Part shown: piece by piece, positions 25,978 to 34,575 of the stretch | How positions within the stretch are numbered: position 1 is the stretch's first letter | Layout: each line of letters begins with the position of its first letter | Assembly: GCF_017573545.1 (NCBI RefSeq) | Contig: NZ_JAGEOK010000037.1 | Location: 38,403-102,402, forward strand | Length of the DNA: 64,000 nucleotides | Origin: Actinomadura nitritigenes | Lineage (GTDB): Bacteria; Actinomycetota; Actinomycetes; Streptosporangiales; Streptosporangiaceae | Direction: 5' to 3' | Translations under genes and position numbers: made by a program | Notes under the pieces: generated by a model | Told to the model about the DNA's origin: nothing | The model's database searches: none | The model's input: the letters and a program-made list of their open reading frames with translations, nothing else

Positions 25978-26427
25978 TCAGCCCTTGACCTCGATGTGGC
26001 GGTCCTTCTCGGTCGTGGTCTTGGGGACCGTTACGGTGAGCACGCCGTCGCCGAGGTTCGCGTCGACCCGCTCAGCGTCGATGTCACCGGGCAGGTACAC
26101 CCGGTATTCGAACCGGCCGGTGCGCCGCTGCTTGCGATGCCGCAGACCACGGCTCTCCCGCTCTTTGACCTCCCCTGTGATGGTCAGCTCCCGGTCGTGC
26201 AGCGATACGTCGATCTCGTCCTTCTTCAGGCCGGGAAGCTCGGCCTCGATCACGTAGGCGTCATCGGTCTCGCTCACGTCCGCCGCAGGCGCCCAGGGCA
26301 TCTCCGTTTGGGTACTGGCGAAGGCCGCGTTGGCCAGCTGTTCCATCTGCTCGTAGAGGGCGTCGAACGCCCGCGGCCTCGGCGTGAGCATCGTGTCTCC
26401 GGGGCGGTGGATGCTGGGCAGCGCCAT
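25978..26427 (-). CDS. Hsp20/alpha-crystallin small heat-shock protein
   Basis: The ATG at 26427, preceded by AAAGGAT, gives 149 residues. The alpha-crystallin domain spans about residues 48-145, with DAYVIEAELPGLKKDEIDVS, the RTGRFEYRVYLP strand and the GVLTVTVPK (G-x-L hallmark) near the C-terminus. Small Hsps hold unfolded proteins for the DnaK/ClpB system encoded 15 kb away in this window. A perfect CTTGAC/GTCAAG palindrome lies 74 bp upstream of the start, overlapping a TTGACC -35-like hexamer. Confidence 0.92.
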   Translation of the reverse strand: MALPSIHRPGDTMLTPRPRAFDALYEQMEQLANAAFASTQTEMPWAPAADVSETDDAYVIEAELPGLKKDEIDVSLHDRELTITGEVKERESRGLRHRKQRRTGRFEYRVYLPGDIDAERVDANLGDGVLTVTVPKTTTEKDRHIEVKG

Positions 26428-26500
26428 GGTCTGATCCTTTCGTTGGGACGGTTTTCTGAATAGAACGTTGCCCGGCCGGCGGGGCCGGCACATCCTCAGA

Positions 26501-26518
26501 CTTGACAGGCCGGTCAAG
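26501..26518 (-). promoter_or_regulatory. HAIR-like palindrome in the hsp20 promoter
   Basis: CTTGACAGGCCGGTCAAG is a perfect 18-bp palindrome upstream of hsp20. It contains a -35-like TTGACC on the hsp20 strand. The arms resemble the HspR-associated HAIR box (CTTGAGT-N7-ACTCAAG), but the spacing is shorter. It may bind a heat-shock repressor of the HspR/RheA type. Confidence 0.45.
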
Positions 26519-26527
26519 GGCACCGAG

Positions 26528-28099
26528 TCAGCCGACTTCGCGGATGTCGGGGTCCTCGAGATCGAGCCACCGGTCTACGGCCCGCAGTACCTCAGCGCTG
26601 ATCTTGCCTTTGGAGTAGAGCCGGCGCAGCTTCTCTCGCTGCGTCCGCACCAGCTCCCTGCGGAGGCCGAGGGAGTCGGTGACCTCCTCCTCGACGTCCT
26701 CGCCGAACTCGGCGCGAATCTGGTCCAGGAGATCCTCGTACAACTGGCGGAAGGTCCTGCCGGTGCGACCATCGACCTCGCCGTTCTCGATGAGCTCGTC
26801 GAGCCGGGCCAGGGCGGCTTCCGCTACGCCTTTCCGTGCTTCCTGGTACTCGATCCGGACGCGGTCGGACTCAGCCAGGCCCAGCCGCCTCAGCAGGCCG
26901 GGCAGCGTGCTCGCGCACCCGATCAGGGTGACGAACACGACGGCGCCGGTCACGAAGAGCCGCTCACCGCGCCGTTCCTGCGGCAGGCGTGCGGACACCG
27001 GCAGGGACAGCACGATCGCCAGTGAGATCGCGCCGCGCATGCCGCTCCAGCCGATGGCGAGCCGGTCGCGCCAGGGCAGGTGGTCGAAGGCGATGTGCCG
27101 GCCGGGCAGATATCGGGAGAGCGGGAAGATGAACTGCGTCCAGGCAAGACGCAGGGCCACGATGACGGCCGTGACCGCGGCCGCGCCGAGGACCGCCGAC
27201 GGCCATGCGGCGCTGGTCAACTCGCGCACGATGACGCGTATCTCAAGGCCGAGCAGCACGAACAATGCCGACTCCAGGAGGAAGACCAGCACCTCCCAGA
27301 ACAGCTGACCGGGCAGCCGGGACGCCGGCTGGAACAGGCCCTCTCCGCGCGTGCCAAGGTAGAAGCCCGCGCAGACGGTGGCGAGTACCCCGGAGAAGCC
27401 GAGTTCGTCGGCCGGAACGAACGCGAGGTACGGCGTCAATAGGGACACGATGATCTGGCTGCCGGGGTCGCGGATCCGGCGGCGGAGGCGGGACGCGATA
27501 AAGCCCACTGCCAGGCCGTACGCCACGCCACCGGCGACCACCACGGCCAGCCGCGCGATGCCGTGGCCGACGGTGAAGTGCGTCGTCAGCGCCTCGACGG
27601 CCAGCACGAAGGCGGTGAGCGCGACGGCGTCGTTGACGAGGTTCTCCCCTTCGATGATGGTCACGATCCGAACCGGCGCGTCCAACCGCTTCATGATCGA
27701 TATTGCGGCGACGGGGTCGGTGGGGGCGACGGCAGCACCGAGCGCGATGGCCGCCGCCCAGCCCAGGTCAGGCAGGACCCACCGCAGGACCGCGGCGACG
27801 GTAAAGGTGGTCACCGTCGTCAGGCCGATCGCGAGCGCCGTGATCGGCACGGCGTCCGCCTTCGCTTCCCGCGGGGCGCTGAAGAACGCGGCGTAGTACA
27901 CGAGCGGGGGCAGGAAGCCGATCAGCACCACTTCCGGCGGCAACTCGATCTCGGGCATGCCCGGCAGGAACGCGATCGCCGCGCCGAGCACGACGAGCAG
28001 GATCGCGTTGGGCATCCCCAGCCGCGCGGACAGGGCCCGGGAGAGCACCACCACGGCCGCGGTGGCCAGGACGACGATGAACACGGATTCCGGGCCCAT
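26528..28099 (-). CDS. CPA1-family Na+/H+ antiporter
   Basis: The 523-residue protein has about twelve hydrophobic helices in its first 410 residues, with the CPA1 signatures APTDPVAAISIMKRL (TM5 region) and EGENLVNDAVALTAFVLAVE (ND ion site). A hydrophilic, acidic C-terminal tail of about 110 residues follows (RIEYQEARKGVAEAALARLD, then SADVLRA-like helices), as in bacterial NhaP/Nha1-type exchangers. The start MGPES at 28099 is chosen for its GGGAAGG site. The stop is 100 bp from the hsp20 start on the same strand, so the two may share a transcript in part. Expected role: pH and sodium homeostasis under stress. Confidence 0.9.
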   Translation of the reverse strand: MGPESVFIVVLATAAVVVLSRALSARLGMPNAILLVVLGAAIAFLPGMPEIELPPEVVLIGFLPPLVYYAAFFSAPREAKADAVPITALAIGLTTVTTFTVAAVLRWVLPDLGWAAAIALGAAVAPTDPVAAISIMKRLDAPVRIVTIIEGENLVNDAVALTAFVLAVEALTTHFTVGHGIARLAVVVAGGVAYGLAVGFIASRLRRRIRDPGSQIIVSLLTPYLAFVPADELGFSGVLATVCAGFYLGTRGEGLFQPASRLPGQLFWEVLVFLLESALFVLLGLEIRVIVRELTSAAWPSAVLGAAAVTAVIVALRLAWTQFIFPLSRYLPGRHIAFDHLPWRDRLAIGWSGMRGAISLAIVLSLPVSARLPQERRGERLFVTGAVVFVTLIGCASTLPGLLRRLGLAESDRVRIEYQEARKGVAEAALARLDELIENGEVDGRTGRTFRQLYEDLLDQIRAEFGEDVEEEVTDSLGLRRELVRTQREKLRRLYSKGKISAEVLRAVDRWLDLEDPDIREVG

Positions 28100-28519
28100 G
28101 ATCGTGGCCTTCCCCGGGAAGACCCTGCCAGCCGAACGCGCAGGTAGGGAAAGGTGCAAGAGGGATTGACAAGCCAGCCCTCACGGCCGTTGAGCGCTCA
28201 GCGGCCGCTGCTGCTCGGACGGAGGATGCGAGCCGCCAGCCGAACACTCGTGACGAGATACCACAGCACGGCTCGGTTGGAGCCACCCGGCCCCCACCGG
28301 GGCTGTTGAACGTTCACGCCTCCGCCACCTTCTCCACTCAGCTGCAGCGTCCGAAAACGCGGGTCACCCCTCGCCGGGTTGGGGACATCCGTGGTGCTGA
28401 GCTGGTGGACGGGGCGACGGATTTCAGGGTCGGCTGGGTCTGCGGCGAAACGGGGACGATCCTCGGTTCTGGTCGTCCCTGCGGGCCGCGCTGCAGTTCG
28501 GAGGAGGTTTCCCAAGAGA
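28100..28519. other. Antiporter upstream region with a large palindrome
   Basis: No gene is supported. The antiporter promoter should lie here. Bases 28184-28207 form a 24-bp palindrome with one mismatched pair (core TGAGCGCTCA), a possible operator. Confidence 0.4.
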
Positions 28520-28645
28520 CATGCTGCCGTCGCCGGGGTGCACGAGGTGTTCGTCGGGATATTCGAGGACCTGGCGTGCCAGTTCGACGCGCGAACGAGG
28601 TCGAGTTCACGGAAGACCTCCCGCAGGTGGAACGCGACTAGAAGC
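28520..28645 (-). pseudogene. LuxR-type HTH C-terminal fragment
   Basis: On the minus strand one frame reads VAFHLREVFRELD, and after a frameshift another reads RVELARQVLEYPDEHLVHPG. Joined they match the last helix and tail of a LuxR/LAL regulator (compare HTVAFHLRQVYRKLGIGSRV in the gene at 37148). The recognition helix and everything upstream are absent. Confidence 0.6.
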
Positions 28646-29169
28646 ATGCCGAGGCCCTCGTCGGCGGAGGCGCAAGCCCAGCGGCCGGCGTGCTCTGACG
28701 ACCACCTTCCGGACTGGTCAGGCCGCCGTCGGGTCGCAGGTCAGTGCCCGATTGTGCTCCGAAAGGCCCTTGACTGGGCGACTCAAGCCGAGCAAGGGGC
28801 GGACCGCGGGTGGCCGTCTCGAGATCGCCGGAGCGCGGCACCGCAAGCGACGGCGCGGACCGGGCGGAGGCGCCCAGCAGGTGCGCCCCGGGCCGCATCG
28901 GCCGCCTTCACCGCCATTGCCCGCTGATCGCTTCGCCGGTACGCCCCTCCAAGGCCGATGCGTGATCACACGATCGCCGGTCCGGCCGCCCAGTCCTTCA
29001 CTGCAAGGACGATGAGCGCCCCGGTCAACAGACCATGACCGGGCACGCCACCCGCCTTGATGATCGCTCTTGCACGGTCAGTCCGCTCTCGCTCTCCTGC
29101 AGCCCGACCTCGGCCTGATTACACAAAGGCGGATCGTCCGCCGCAAACCGGTCAACGCAGCAGTCCGCG
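28646..29169. other. Non-coding stretch with a second CTTGA/TCAAG palindrome
   Basis: I see no gene here. CTTGACTGGGCGACTCAAG at 28768-28786 is a near-perfect palindrome related to the one upstream of hsp20. It lies well away from any intact start codon and may be a leftover promoter of a deleted gene. Confidence 0.35.
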
Positions 29170-29619
29170 TCACAAGAGCAGGTCGAAGATCTGCTGGACC
29201 CGTTCCCACTGGGTGGTCTGCGGGTTGCGCCGGTCCGGGAACACAATCCGGAAGGCCTGTGACAGCGCGTAAGAGAGGCCGCCCGCGATCTCGGGAAGCT
29301 TCTCATCAGTGACATCGCGGAGTGCGAGGTCCAGCGGCGGCCGCCTCGCCAGCAGCTCCAGGATCGGCTCGATCTCGATCCCCTCGTCCAACCGGCGGAA
29401 CCGGTGGATGCTCTCTTGCAGACCCTTTGTGATCGGCAGGTCGAACGGCTCGATGATGTCGCGCCCGTTCGCCTTCGCCGTGGCCTGTCCGATGAGAAGA
29501 AGGTCGTACAGCTTGGCGTCAAGGAACTCCTGGTAGCGCCGCAGATCGTTCTTATCGACGTCCAGCCCGGCGGCCGCCTTGAAGAAGCGCTCGAACCTGC
29601 TGATTCCCATCACGGCCAT
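29170..29619 (-). CDS. DUF1931 histone-fold-like protein
   Basis: The 149-residue protein is a full-length DUF1931 member: MGISRFERFFKAAAGLDVDK, KLYDLLLIGQATAKANGRDI, DLPITKGLQESIHRFRRL and a C-terminal ERVQQIFDLLL. Members have paired histone-fold motifs in one chain, by fold similar to archaeal histones and CBF/NF-Y; a DNA-binding role is suspected but unproven. The ATG at 29619 has the site GGAGGTGG. The protein is common in thermophiles and stress clusters, which fits this island. Confidence 0.88.
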   Translation of the reverse strand: MAVMGISRFERFFKAAAGLDVDKNDLRRYQEFLDAKLYDLLLIGQATAKANGRDIIEPFDLPITKGLQESIHRFRRLDEGIEIEPILELLARRPPLDLALRDVTDEKLPEIAGGLSYALSQAFRIVFPDRRNPQTTQWERVQQIFDLLL

Positions 29620-29782
29620 GAGACCACCTCCCCTGTCATCTCCTGCCGAAGTGGAAGAACCTTCTTGCAGCCTCCCAGTCCCGGAGGGACCGTCGCATCG
29701 TCAGATCGTGTAGGCCCGGCTCGCGCGACGAAGCCGCCCGCCCTGCGCCCGGTCGGATGCAAGGCCTGAGTGCCGCCGGCCC

Positions 29783-30390
29783 GGTCGCCTTCCGTTCATG
29801 CCCCACCGGCGTCGGCAAGACCGAACCGGCCCGCACCCTCGCCGCGGCCTTGTTCGACGCTGAGGAGTACATGGTCCGCGACCGATGACGGCCGCCTGAC
29901 TGACACACAAGGCCACACCGTCGACTTCCGCAAGACCGCCATCATCATGATGTCCTACATCAGGTCGGAGCATCTGCTGCAGGGCGTCACTCGGAGGGGG
30001 ACATCGAGCCGGACGCCCGCGACCGGGTGATGGGCGAGTTGCGCCCCCTTTCCGTCCCGAGTCCCTCAACCGGGTCGACGACATCGTCCGGCTCAAGCCG
30101 CTCATGCTGCCGCAGATCGAGCAGGCGCCAGACCTGATGTTCAACGACCTTCACACCCCGCTGGCCGGCCGGCAGATGCGCCTGTCGATCGACAAGGACG
30201 CCCTGGCGGCCGATCGCCGAGCAGGGCTTCAACCCGGTGTACGGCGCCCGCCCGCTCCGCCGCTTCATCGCGCGAGATGTCGAGCCCCGCCTCGGCCACA
30301 TGCTGCTCGCGGGGACGTCCAGGACGACTCGACCATCACATCACCGTCGCGAACAAGGAGCTGAACGTCCGCTACGAGAACCCGAAGTGA
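29783..30390 (+). pseudogene. clpB: Decayed clpB/clpC copy (C-terminal AAA domain)
   Basis: The plus strand carries, in several frames, PTGVGKTEPARTLAAALFDA (Walker A of the second AAA domain), DGRLTDTQGHTVDFRKTAII, LNRVDDIVRLKPLMLPQIEQ, DLMFNDLHTPLAGRQMRL, NPVYGARPLRRFIARDVEPR and a terminal NVRYENPK stop. Each block matches the intact clpB at 44288-46906 closely. About 60 codons between the Walker A block and DDGRLTD are deleted and at least four frameshifts are present. It is a truncated duplicate of the same disaggregase gene. Confidence 0.88.
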
Positions 30391-30408
30391 CCGGCCGGAT
30401 GCGCCGGT

Positions 30409-31362
30409 CTACCGGCTACGGACTTCGCCCGGTTCCTTGTCCGTGCGTACGCCGCGCCAGCTCGGGTGCCGCAGTCGGCCATCGCCGGTCCACTCGGTGA
30501 AGTCGACCTCACCGACCAGTTCCGGCCGCACCCACCGGGCGTCCCGCGCGTGCTGAGCGGGCACGTCGGGAACCGGCGGGTCGTCCTGCCGCAACGGTGC
30601 GAGACGTTCGGCGAGGTCGTCGAGGATTCCCTCGGTGAAGCCGGTGCCGACATGGCCCGCATATCTCAGCCGCCCCCGCTCGTCGTTGACGGCCAGCAGG
30701 AGCGCGCCGATCCGGTCGGCGCGGCGTCCCTCTCCGGGCTTCCAGCCGACGACGACCACTTCCTGGGTCCGGAAGTTCTTCGTCTTGGTCCAGTCCCGAT
30801 GCCGTTTCCCCGGCCGGTAGGGAGAGTCGAGGCGCTTGGAGACCACGCCCTCCATGCCGAGACGGGACGACTCGGCGAAGACGTTCGCGACGTCGTCGTG
30901 GGAAGTGGTCGTCTTCCAGCGCGGTCCGTCCAGCCCGAGCAGGTCAAGAACCCGGCGCCTCTCGGCGTAGGGCAGGGCGATCTGCGACTCGTCACCGGAG
31001 TGCAGCACATCGAAGATCATATAAGTGACGGGGTTGGAGTGGGCCAAGGCCTTGATGCGGTGTGGCCGACGCAGGTGCATCCGTGGGCCGAGCGCCTTGA
31101 ACGACGGCCTGCCGTCCGATCCGAACGCCACGATCTCCCCGTCCAGCACCACCGGCACGTCGACCGCGTCTGCGAGTGAGGCGAGTTCGGGCCAGGCGAC
31201 GGTGATGTCCTTGTCGTTGCGCGACATCAGCCGCAACCGTCCGTCTCGGATGTAGGCGACGGCACGGACTCCGTCCCACTTCAGTTCGGCCGCCCAGCCT
31301 TCAACAGTCGGCAATTCCCCCAGCACAGCCAACATCGGCGGATACATCGGCAGGCTCCCCAT
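30409..31362 (-). CDS. ATP-dependent DNA ligase (LigC/LigD-type)
   Basis: The 317-residue protein has ligase motif I ELKWDGVR with the adenylated Lys28, motif III-like LDGEIVAFG, motif IV EGVVSKRLDSPYRPGKR and motif V WTKTKN, followed by an OB-fold domain with VGTGFT. It is the stand-alone ligase form related to the LigD ligase domain used in bacterial end joining; no Ku or polymerase gene is next to it. It lies convergent to the clpB relic, 18 bp away. ATP-dependent ligases of this type support repair in non-growing or desiccated cells. Confidence 0.9.
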   Translation of the reverse strand: MGSLPMYPPMLAVLGELPTVEGWAAELKWDGVRAVAYIRDGRLRLMSRNDKDITVAWPELASLADAVDVPVVLDGEIVAFGSDGRPSFKALGPRMHLRRPHRIKALAHSNPVTYMIFDVLHSGDESQIALPYAERRRVLDLLGLDGPRWKTTTSHDDVANVFAESSRLGMEGVVSKRLDSPYRPGKRHRDWTKTKNFRTQEVVVVGWKPGEGRRADRIGALLLAVNDERGRLRYAGHVGTGFTEGILDDLAERLAPLRQDDPPVPDVPAQHARDARWVRPELVGEVDFTEWTGDGRLRHPSWRGVRTDKEPGEVRSR

Positions 31363-31632
31363 GACTACGACCTACCGCCCGGCGGGCTCCGGAATACCAG
31401 CCGACCGCAACCATCGGGGAAACTCCGCTTCCGTATTTTTTGGAGGTGGGAACGAAGCCCGGTTCCCGAGCGAGACAGAGTCGCTCGCCCGTCCCGACCG
31501 GCACCTCCGACATGCCCCCAAAATGGGCGCATCGGCTGTACAGGAACTATCTGGTCTGGGGATACGAGGCGTCCGTCGGATACGGATCGTGGACGTGGTG
31601 TGGACCACTTCTGCAGCCGAGGAGACCGTGCC

Positions 31633-34266
31633 ATGACCTCAGCCTTCGGCAACTCGCTGGTCGGCTTGCACGAACCACCTGCAGCAGCGGGCGACGCCGG
31701 GGAGCCGCCCTTGCTGGGCTCGAAGCTGACGGTACCGGCACAGCCGGGCAACATGCAGGCGCGACCACGCCTCCAGCGGCTGCTGGACAGTAACGACCAC
31801 CACCCGATCATCGTGCTGAACGCTCCTGCCGGATGGGGCAAGTCGGTGCTGCTGGCCGGTTGGGCGCGTTCGAGGGAGCGGCACCTCGGGTGGCTCAGCC
31901 TCGAGGAGGGCGATGGCCCCCGCTTCTGGTCTTATCTCCGAGCCACGGTACGTGCATCGACGGTCTTGCCGAACAGGGCACTGCCCCCCGCGCCGGGAAA
32001 ATATGGAGATAATTTCGTAAAAGGGTTGGCAGCCGTGCTCAACGCACCCGGAGAGCCACTGACCGTTGTGTTAGACGGTCTGCAGCGGGTCCGCGATCCG
32101 CATGTCCTCGGAGGCATCGACTTCCTCTCGCGGCACGCCGGAGAGCGGCTGTGTCTGGTGATCGCAACCCGCAGTGGGGCGGGGCTGCCGTTGGCGCGCT
32201 GGCGTCTGGAAGGCAGGGTCTGCGAAGTGGGGGCCGCTCAACTGTCCTTCGACTTCACCGAGGCCGCTGGTCTGCTCACCGAACTCGGATTAGACGTGCC
32301 CCAAAGCTGTGTCGAAGTCCTGCTCGAGCGCACCGAAGGATGGCCCGCCGGGTTGCGGCTGGCGTGCCTGGCCATGCGCCAGCAACTCGACCCGCTTCGT
32401 TTCGCCGATCGGCTGACCGGCGATCGGGAGGATATCGCCGGGTATCTGGCGTCGGAGGTGCTCGCCGGGCTCAGTGGCCAGGCGCGGGACTTGCTGATGT
32501 GCGGCTCGGTGGTGGAAGCACTCACCAGCAGTGCAGCGGAGGCTCTCACCGGCCGTCCGGACGCGGGACGGGCTCTTGCCGAGTTGCAGGACGAGGGCGT
32601 ACTTCTGGGCACCGCAGGAGAGCCGCCGCCCGGGTCCCGCTGCCATCGTCTGCTCCGCGAGTTCTTGCAGGCCGAGATAACCCGCCGGTCAGCCTCGCGG
32701 GCTCCGGATCTGCACCGGCGCGCAGCCGCCTGGTACGCGGCAGGCGGCGAGCCCGGACGGTCGCTAAGGCATGCCCTCTGCGCCAAGGACTGGCACCTTG
32801 CCTCCCGGACGGCGGCCGCACATTGGCGTGACCTGGTGCTGTGCCGACAGGATCGGGCCTGGCCGCTGCCAGCCCCGCCCGAAGACGCGCTTCGAGAGGA
32901 ACCGGAGGCGGCTCTGGCGTGCGCACTGTACGAGCAGATGCGTGACGACACCGACAGCGCCGGGCGGTATCTGCGGTTGGTCAATCTACATCTGGCTGAG
33001 GCCGGCACCGACGACAGTGATCGCCTACGGGTTATGACGGCGGCCGTACTGCTGGGGCGGGCGTTGTCAGAAGGGGATTCCGAGGAGCTGCTTTCACAGG
33101 CCAGGAAGCTGGGTGCGCACCGGGACGGAGAGGAGGGCACCCGGGCTCTGGTGTTCCTGGGACTCGGCACCGCTCGGTTGGGGACCGGCGATCTGAGCCG
33201 AGCACAACAGGCTCTCCAGAGTGGGCTGGCCGCGGCCGAACGAGGCGGTTCCGTGCGGGCTCGCACGGCATGTTCCGGGCGGCTGGCCGCGGCCCGTGCG
33301 CTGGCCGGCGATCTCGGTCATGCCCAGCGGACCGCACGCGCTTCGATCGGCTTGGCTTCCGACGCGGAGGACTGCGGATATGGCTACCTCGCGTTGGCGG
33401 TCGTCCACTACGAGTGGAGCCGAATCGATGACGCCGATCGGTATCTGGATCTGGCCGTCGCAGGCGCCGACCAACTCCTGGCCGCCCTGATCGCCCTTGT
33501 CCGCGCGAAAATCCTGCAGTTCCGCGGCGCTCACCCCCAAGCGCTGGGGGTGCTGCGCGGTGCCCGCCACGATCCCGGGGGCAGGGTGGTCCCCGCCTAC
33601 ATCGCCGATCACCTCACTGCCGCGGAAGTATTTTCGAGTGCGGCGACCGGTGATCTGACCACGGCCTCTCGGCTACTGCCACACACTACAGAGGCGTTGG
33701 ACACGCAGGGGACTTCTGCCACGCTCGCCCTGGCGTCGGCGCGTCTGCGGTTGGCCTGCGGCGACGCACACGCGGCCGCGCGAATCGCCGCGCACGTCAC
33801 GACGGCGGAAAAGAGTCTGAGGATAGAGGCCAGGCTCGTGGAGGCGCTGGCAGCCGACCATCTCGGCGACACTGCTCTGGCCACGGCGTGCCTTGAGGAA
33901 TCCCTGCGGCTCGCCGACGCGGAGGGCTTCCGCAGGGTGTTCTTCGGCGAAGCACATGCCACGCGGCGGCTGCTGGCGGCGCAACTGAAGTCTGGAACGT
34001 CCTATGAGGGCTTCGTCATAGATCTTCTGCAGGCCGGGGCGGAGCGCCTGGACGTGCCTGACACAGAGAGACCCGGCATGCTCACCGAACGGGAAGGAAC
34101 GGTCCTGCGATATCTGCAGAGCGACCTGACGATCGCAGAGATCGCCGCGGAGTTGCATGTGTCGGTGAACACGGTGAAGAGCCACCTGCAGCACATCTAT
34201 AGCAAGCTCGGCGTCTCACAGCGCCGAGATGCGGTACGCAAGGCCCGCGAGCTGTGGGCCCTGTAA
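31633..34266 (+). CDS. MalT-like LuxR-family ATP-dependent regulator
   Basis: The ATG at 31633 (site GAGGAG) gives 877 residues with MalT architecture: entry SKLTVPAQPG, Walker A APAGWGKS (residues 64-71), LTVVLDGLQRVRD (Walker B), the arginine-rich RSGAGLPLARWRLEGRV segment and a winged helix. A long TPR-like middle and a C-terminal LuxR HTH follow (MLTEREGTVLRYLQSDLTIA, then SVNTVKSHLQHIYSKLGVSQ). Such proteins are signal-integrating activators whose inducer binds the TPR region. It is transcribed towards the MFS-transporter operon on the opposite strand; targets are unknown. Confidence 0.88.
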   Translation: MTSAFGNSLVGLHEPPAAAGDAGEPPLLGSKLTVPAQPGNMQARPRLQRLLDSNDHHPIIVLNAPAGWGKSVLLAGWARSRERHLGWLSLEEGDGPRFWSYLRATVRASTVLPNRALPPAPGKYGDNFVKGLAAVLNAPGEPLTVVLDGLQRVRDPHVLGGIDFLSRHAGERLCLVIATRSGAGLPLARWRLEGRVCEVGAAQLSFDFTEAAGLLTELGLDVPQSCVEVLLERTEGWPAGLRLACLAMRQQLDPLRFADRLTGDREDIAGYLASEVLAGLSGQARDLLMCGSVVEALTSSAAEALTGRPDAGRALAELQDEGVLLGTAGEPPPGSRCHRLLREFLQAEITRRSASRAPDLHRRAAAWYAAGGEPGRSLRHALCAKDWHLASRTAAAHWRDLVLCRQDRAWPLPAPPEDALREEPEAALACALYEQMRDDTDSAGRYLRLVNLHLAEAGTDDSDRLRVMTAAVLLGRALSEGDSEELLSQARKLGAHRDGEEGTRALVFLGLGTARLGTGDLSRAQQALQSGLAAAERGGSVRARTACSGRLAAARALAGDLGHAQRTARASIGLASDAEDCGYGYLALAVVHYEWSRIDDADRYLDLAVAGADQLLAALIALVRAKILQFRGAHPQALGVLRGARHDPGGRVVPAYIADHLTAAEVFSSAATGDLTTASRLLPHTTEALDTQGTSATLALASARLRLACGDAHAAARIAAHVTTAEKSLRIEARLVEALAADHLGDTALATACLEESLRLADAEGFRRVFFGEAHATRRLLAAQLKSGTSYEGFVIDLLQAGAERLDVPDTERPGMLTEREGTVLRYLQSDLTIAEIAAELHVSVNTVKSHLQHIYSKLGVSQRRDAVRKARELWAL

Positions 34267-34323
34267 ACAATCCGTGGCCCCTCTGCACCGTCCGTGTCAC
34301 CAGCCCCTGCCAGGCAAGGCCTC

Positions 34324-34575
34324 TCAGCCGGCCTTCCGGCGAGCCTGCCGGAAGGCTCTGAGCAAGCGGAGCGGAAACAGGCCGACCAGTGGAGCGCGGC
34401 GGCCAAGATCCTCACGGTCTTCACGATCGAAGGCGCGGGCGTAGCGAGCCGCGTCCGCGGGCGCCGAGAACTGCTTGACACCGCCGGCGCCGCATCCGCG
34501 CTGGCATCTCCACAGCATCGCCCGGCCATCGCTGGTGAAGCGGAAGCGATGGCCGAGCAGGCGGCAGGCGATCAT
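34324..34575 (-). CDS. Conserved small Cys-containing protein
   Basis: The ATG at 34575 gives 83 residues: MIACRLLGHRFRFTSDGRAM, WRCQRGCGAGG, then an Ala/Arg-rich helix DAARYARAFDREDREDLGRR and a basic C-terminus. The pattern C-x-x-x-C together with the N-terminal Cys and His suggests a small zinc ribbon. Similar short proteins are frequent in actinomycetes, and their function is unknown. Its start overlaps the stop of the MFS gene by 4 bp (ATGA), so the two are co-translated. Confidence 0.65.
   Translation of the reverse strand: MIACRLLGHRFRFTSDGRAMLWRCQRGCGAGGVKQFSAPADAARYARAFDREDREDLGRRAPLVGLFPLRLLRAFRQARRKAG

Noticed and set aside
28198..28647. 149-codon minus-strand ORF upstream of the antiporter
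   Set aside because: Its first 15 codons are the LuxR relic, after which the true relic continues in another frame; the rest has no family character.
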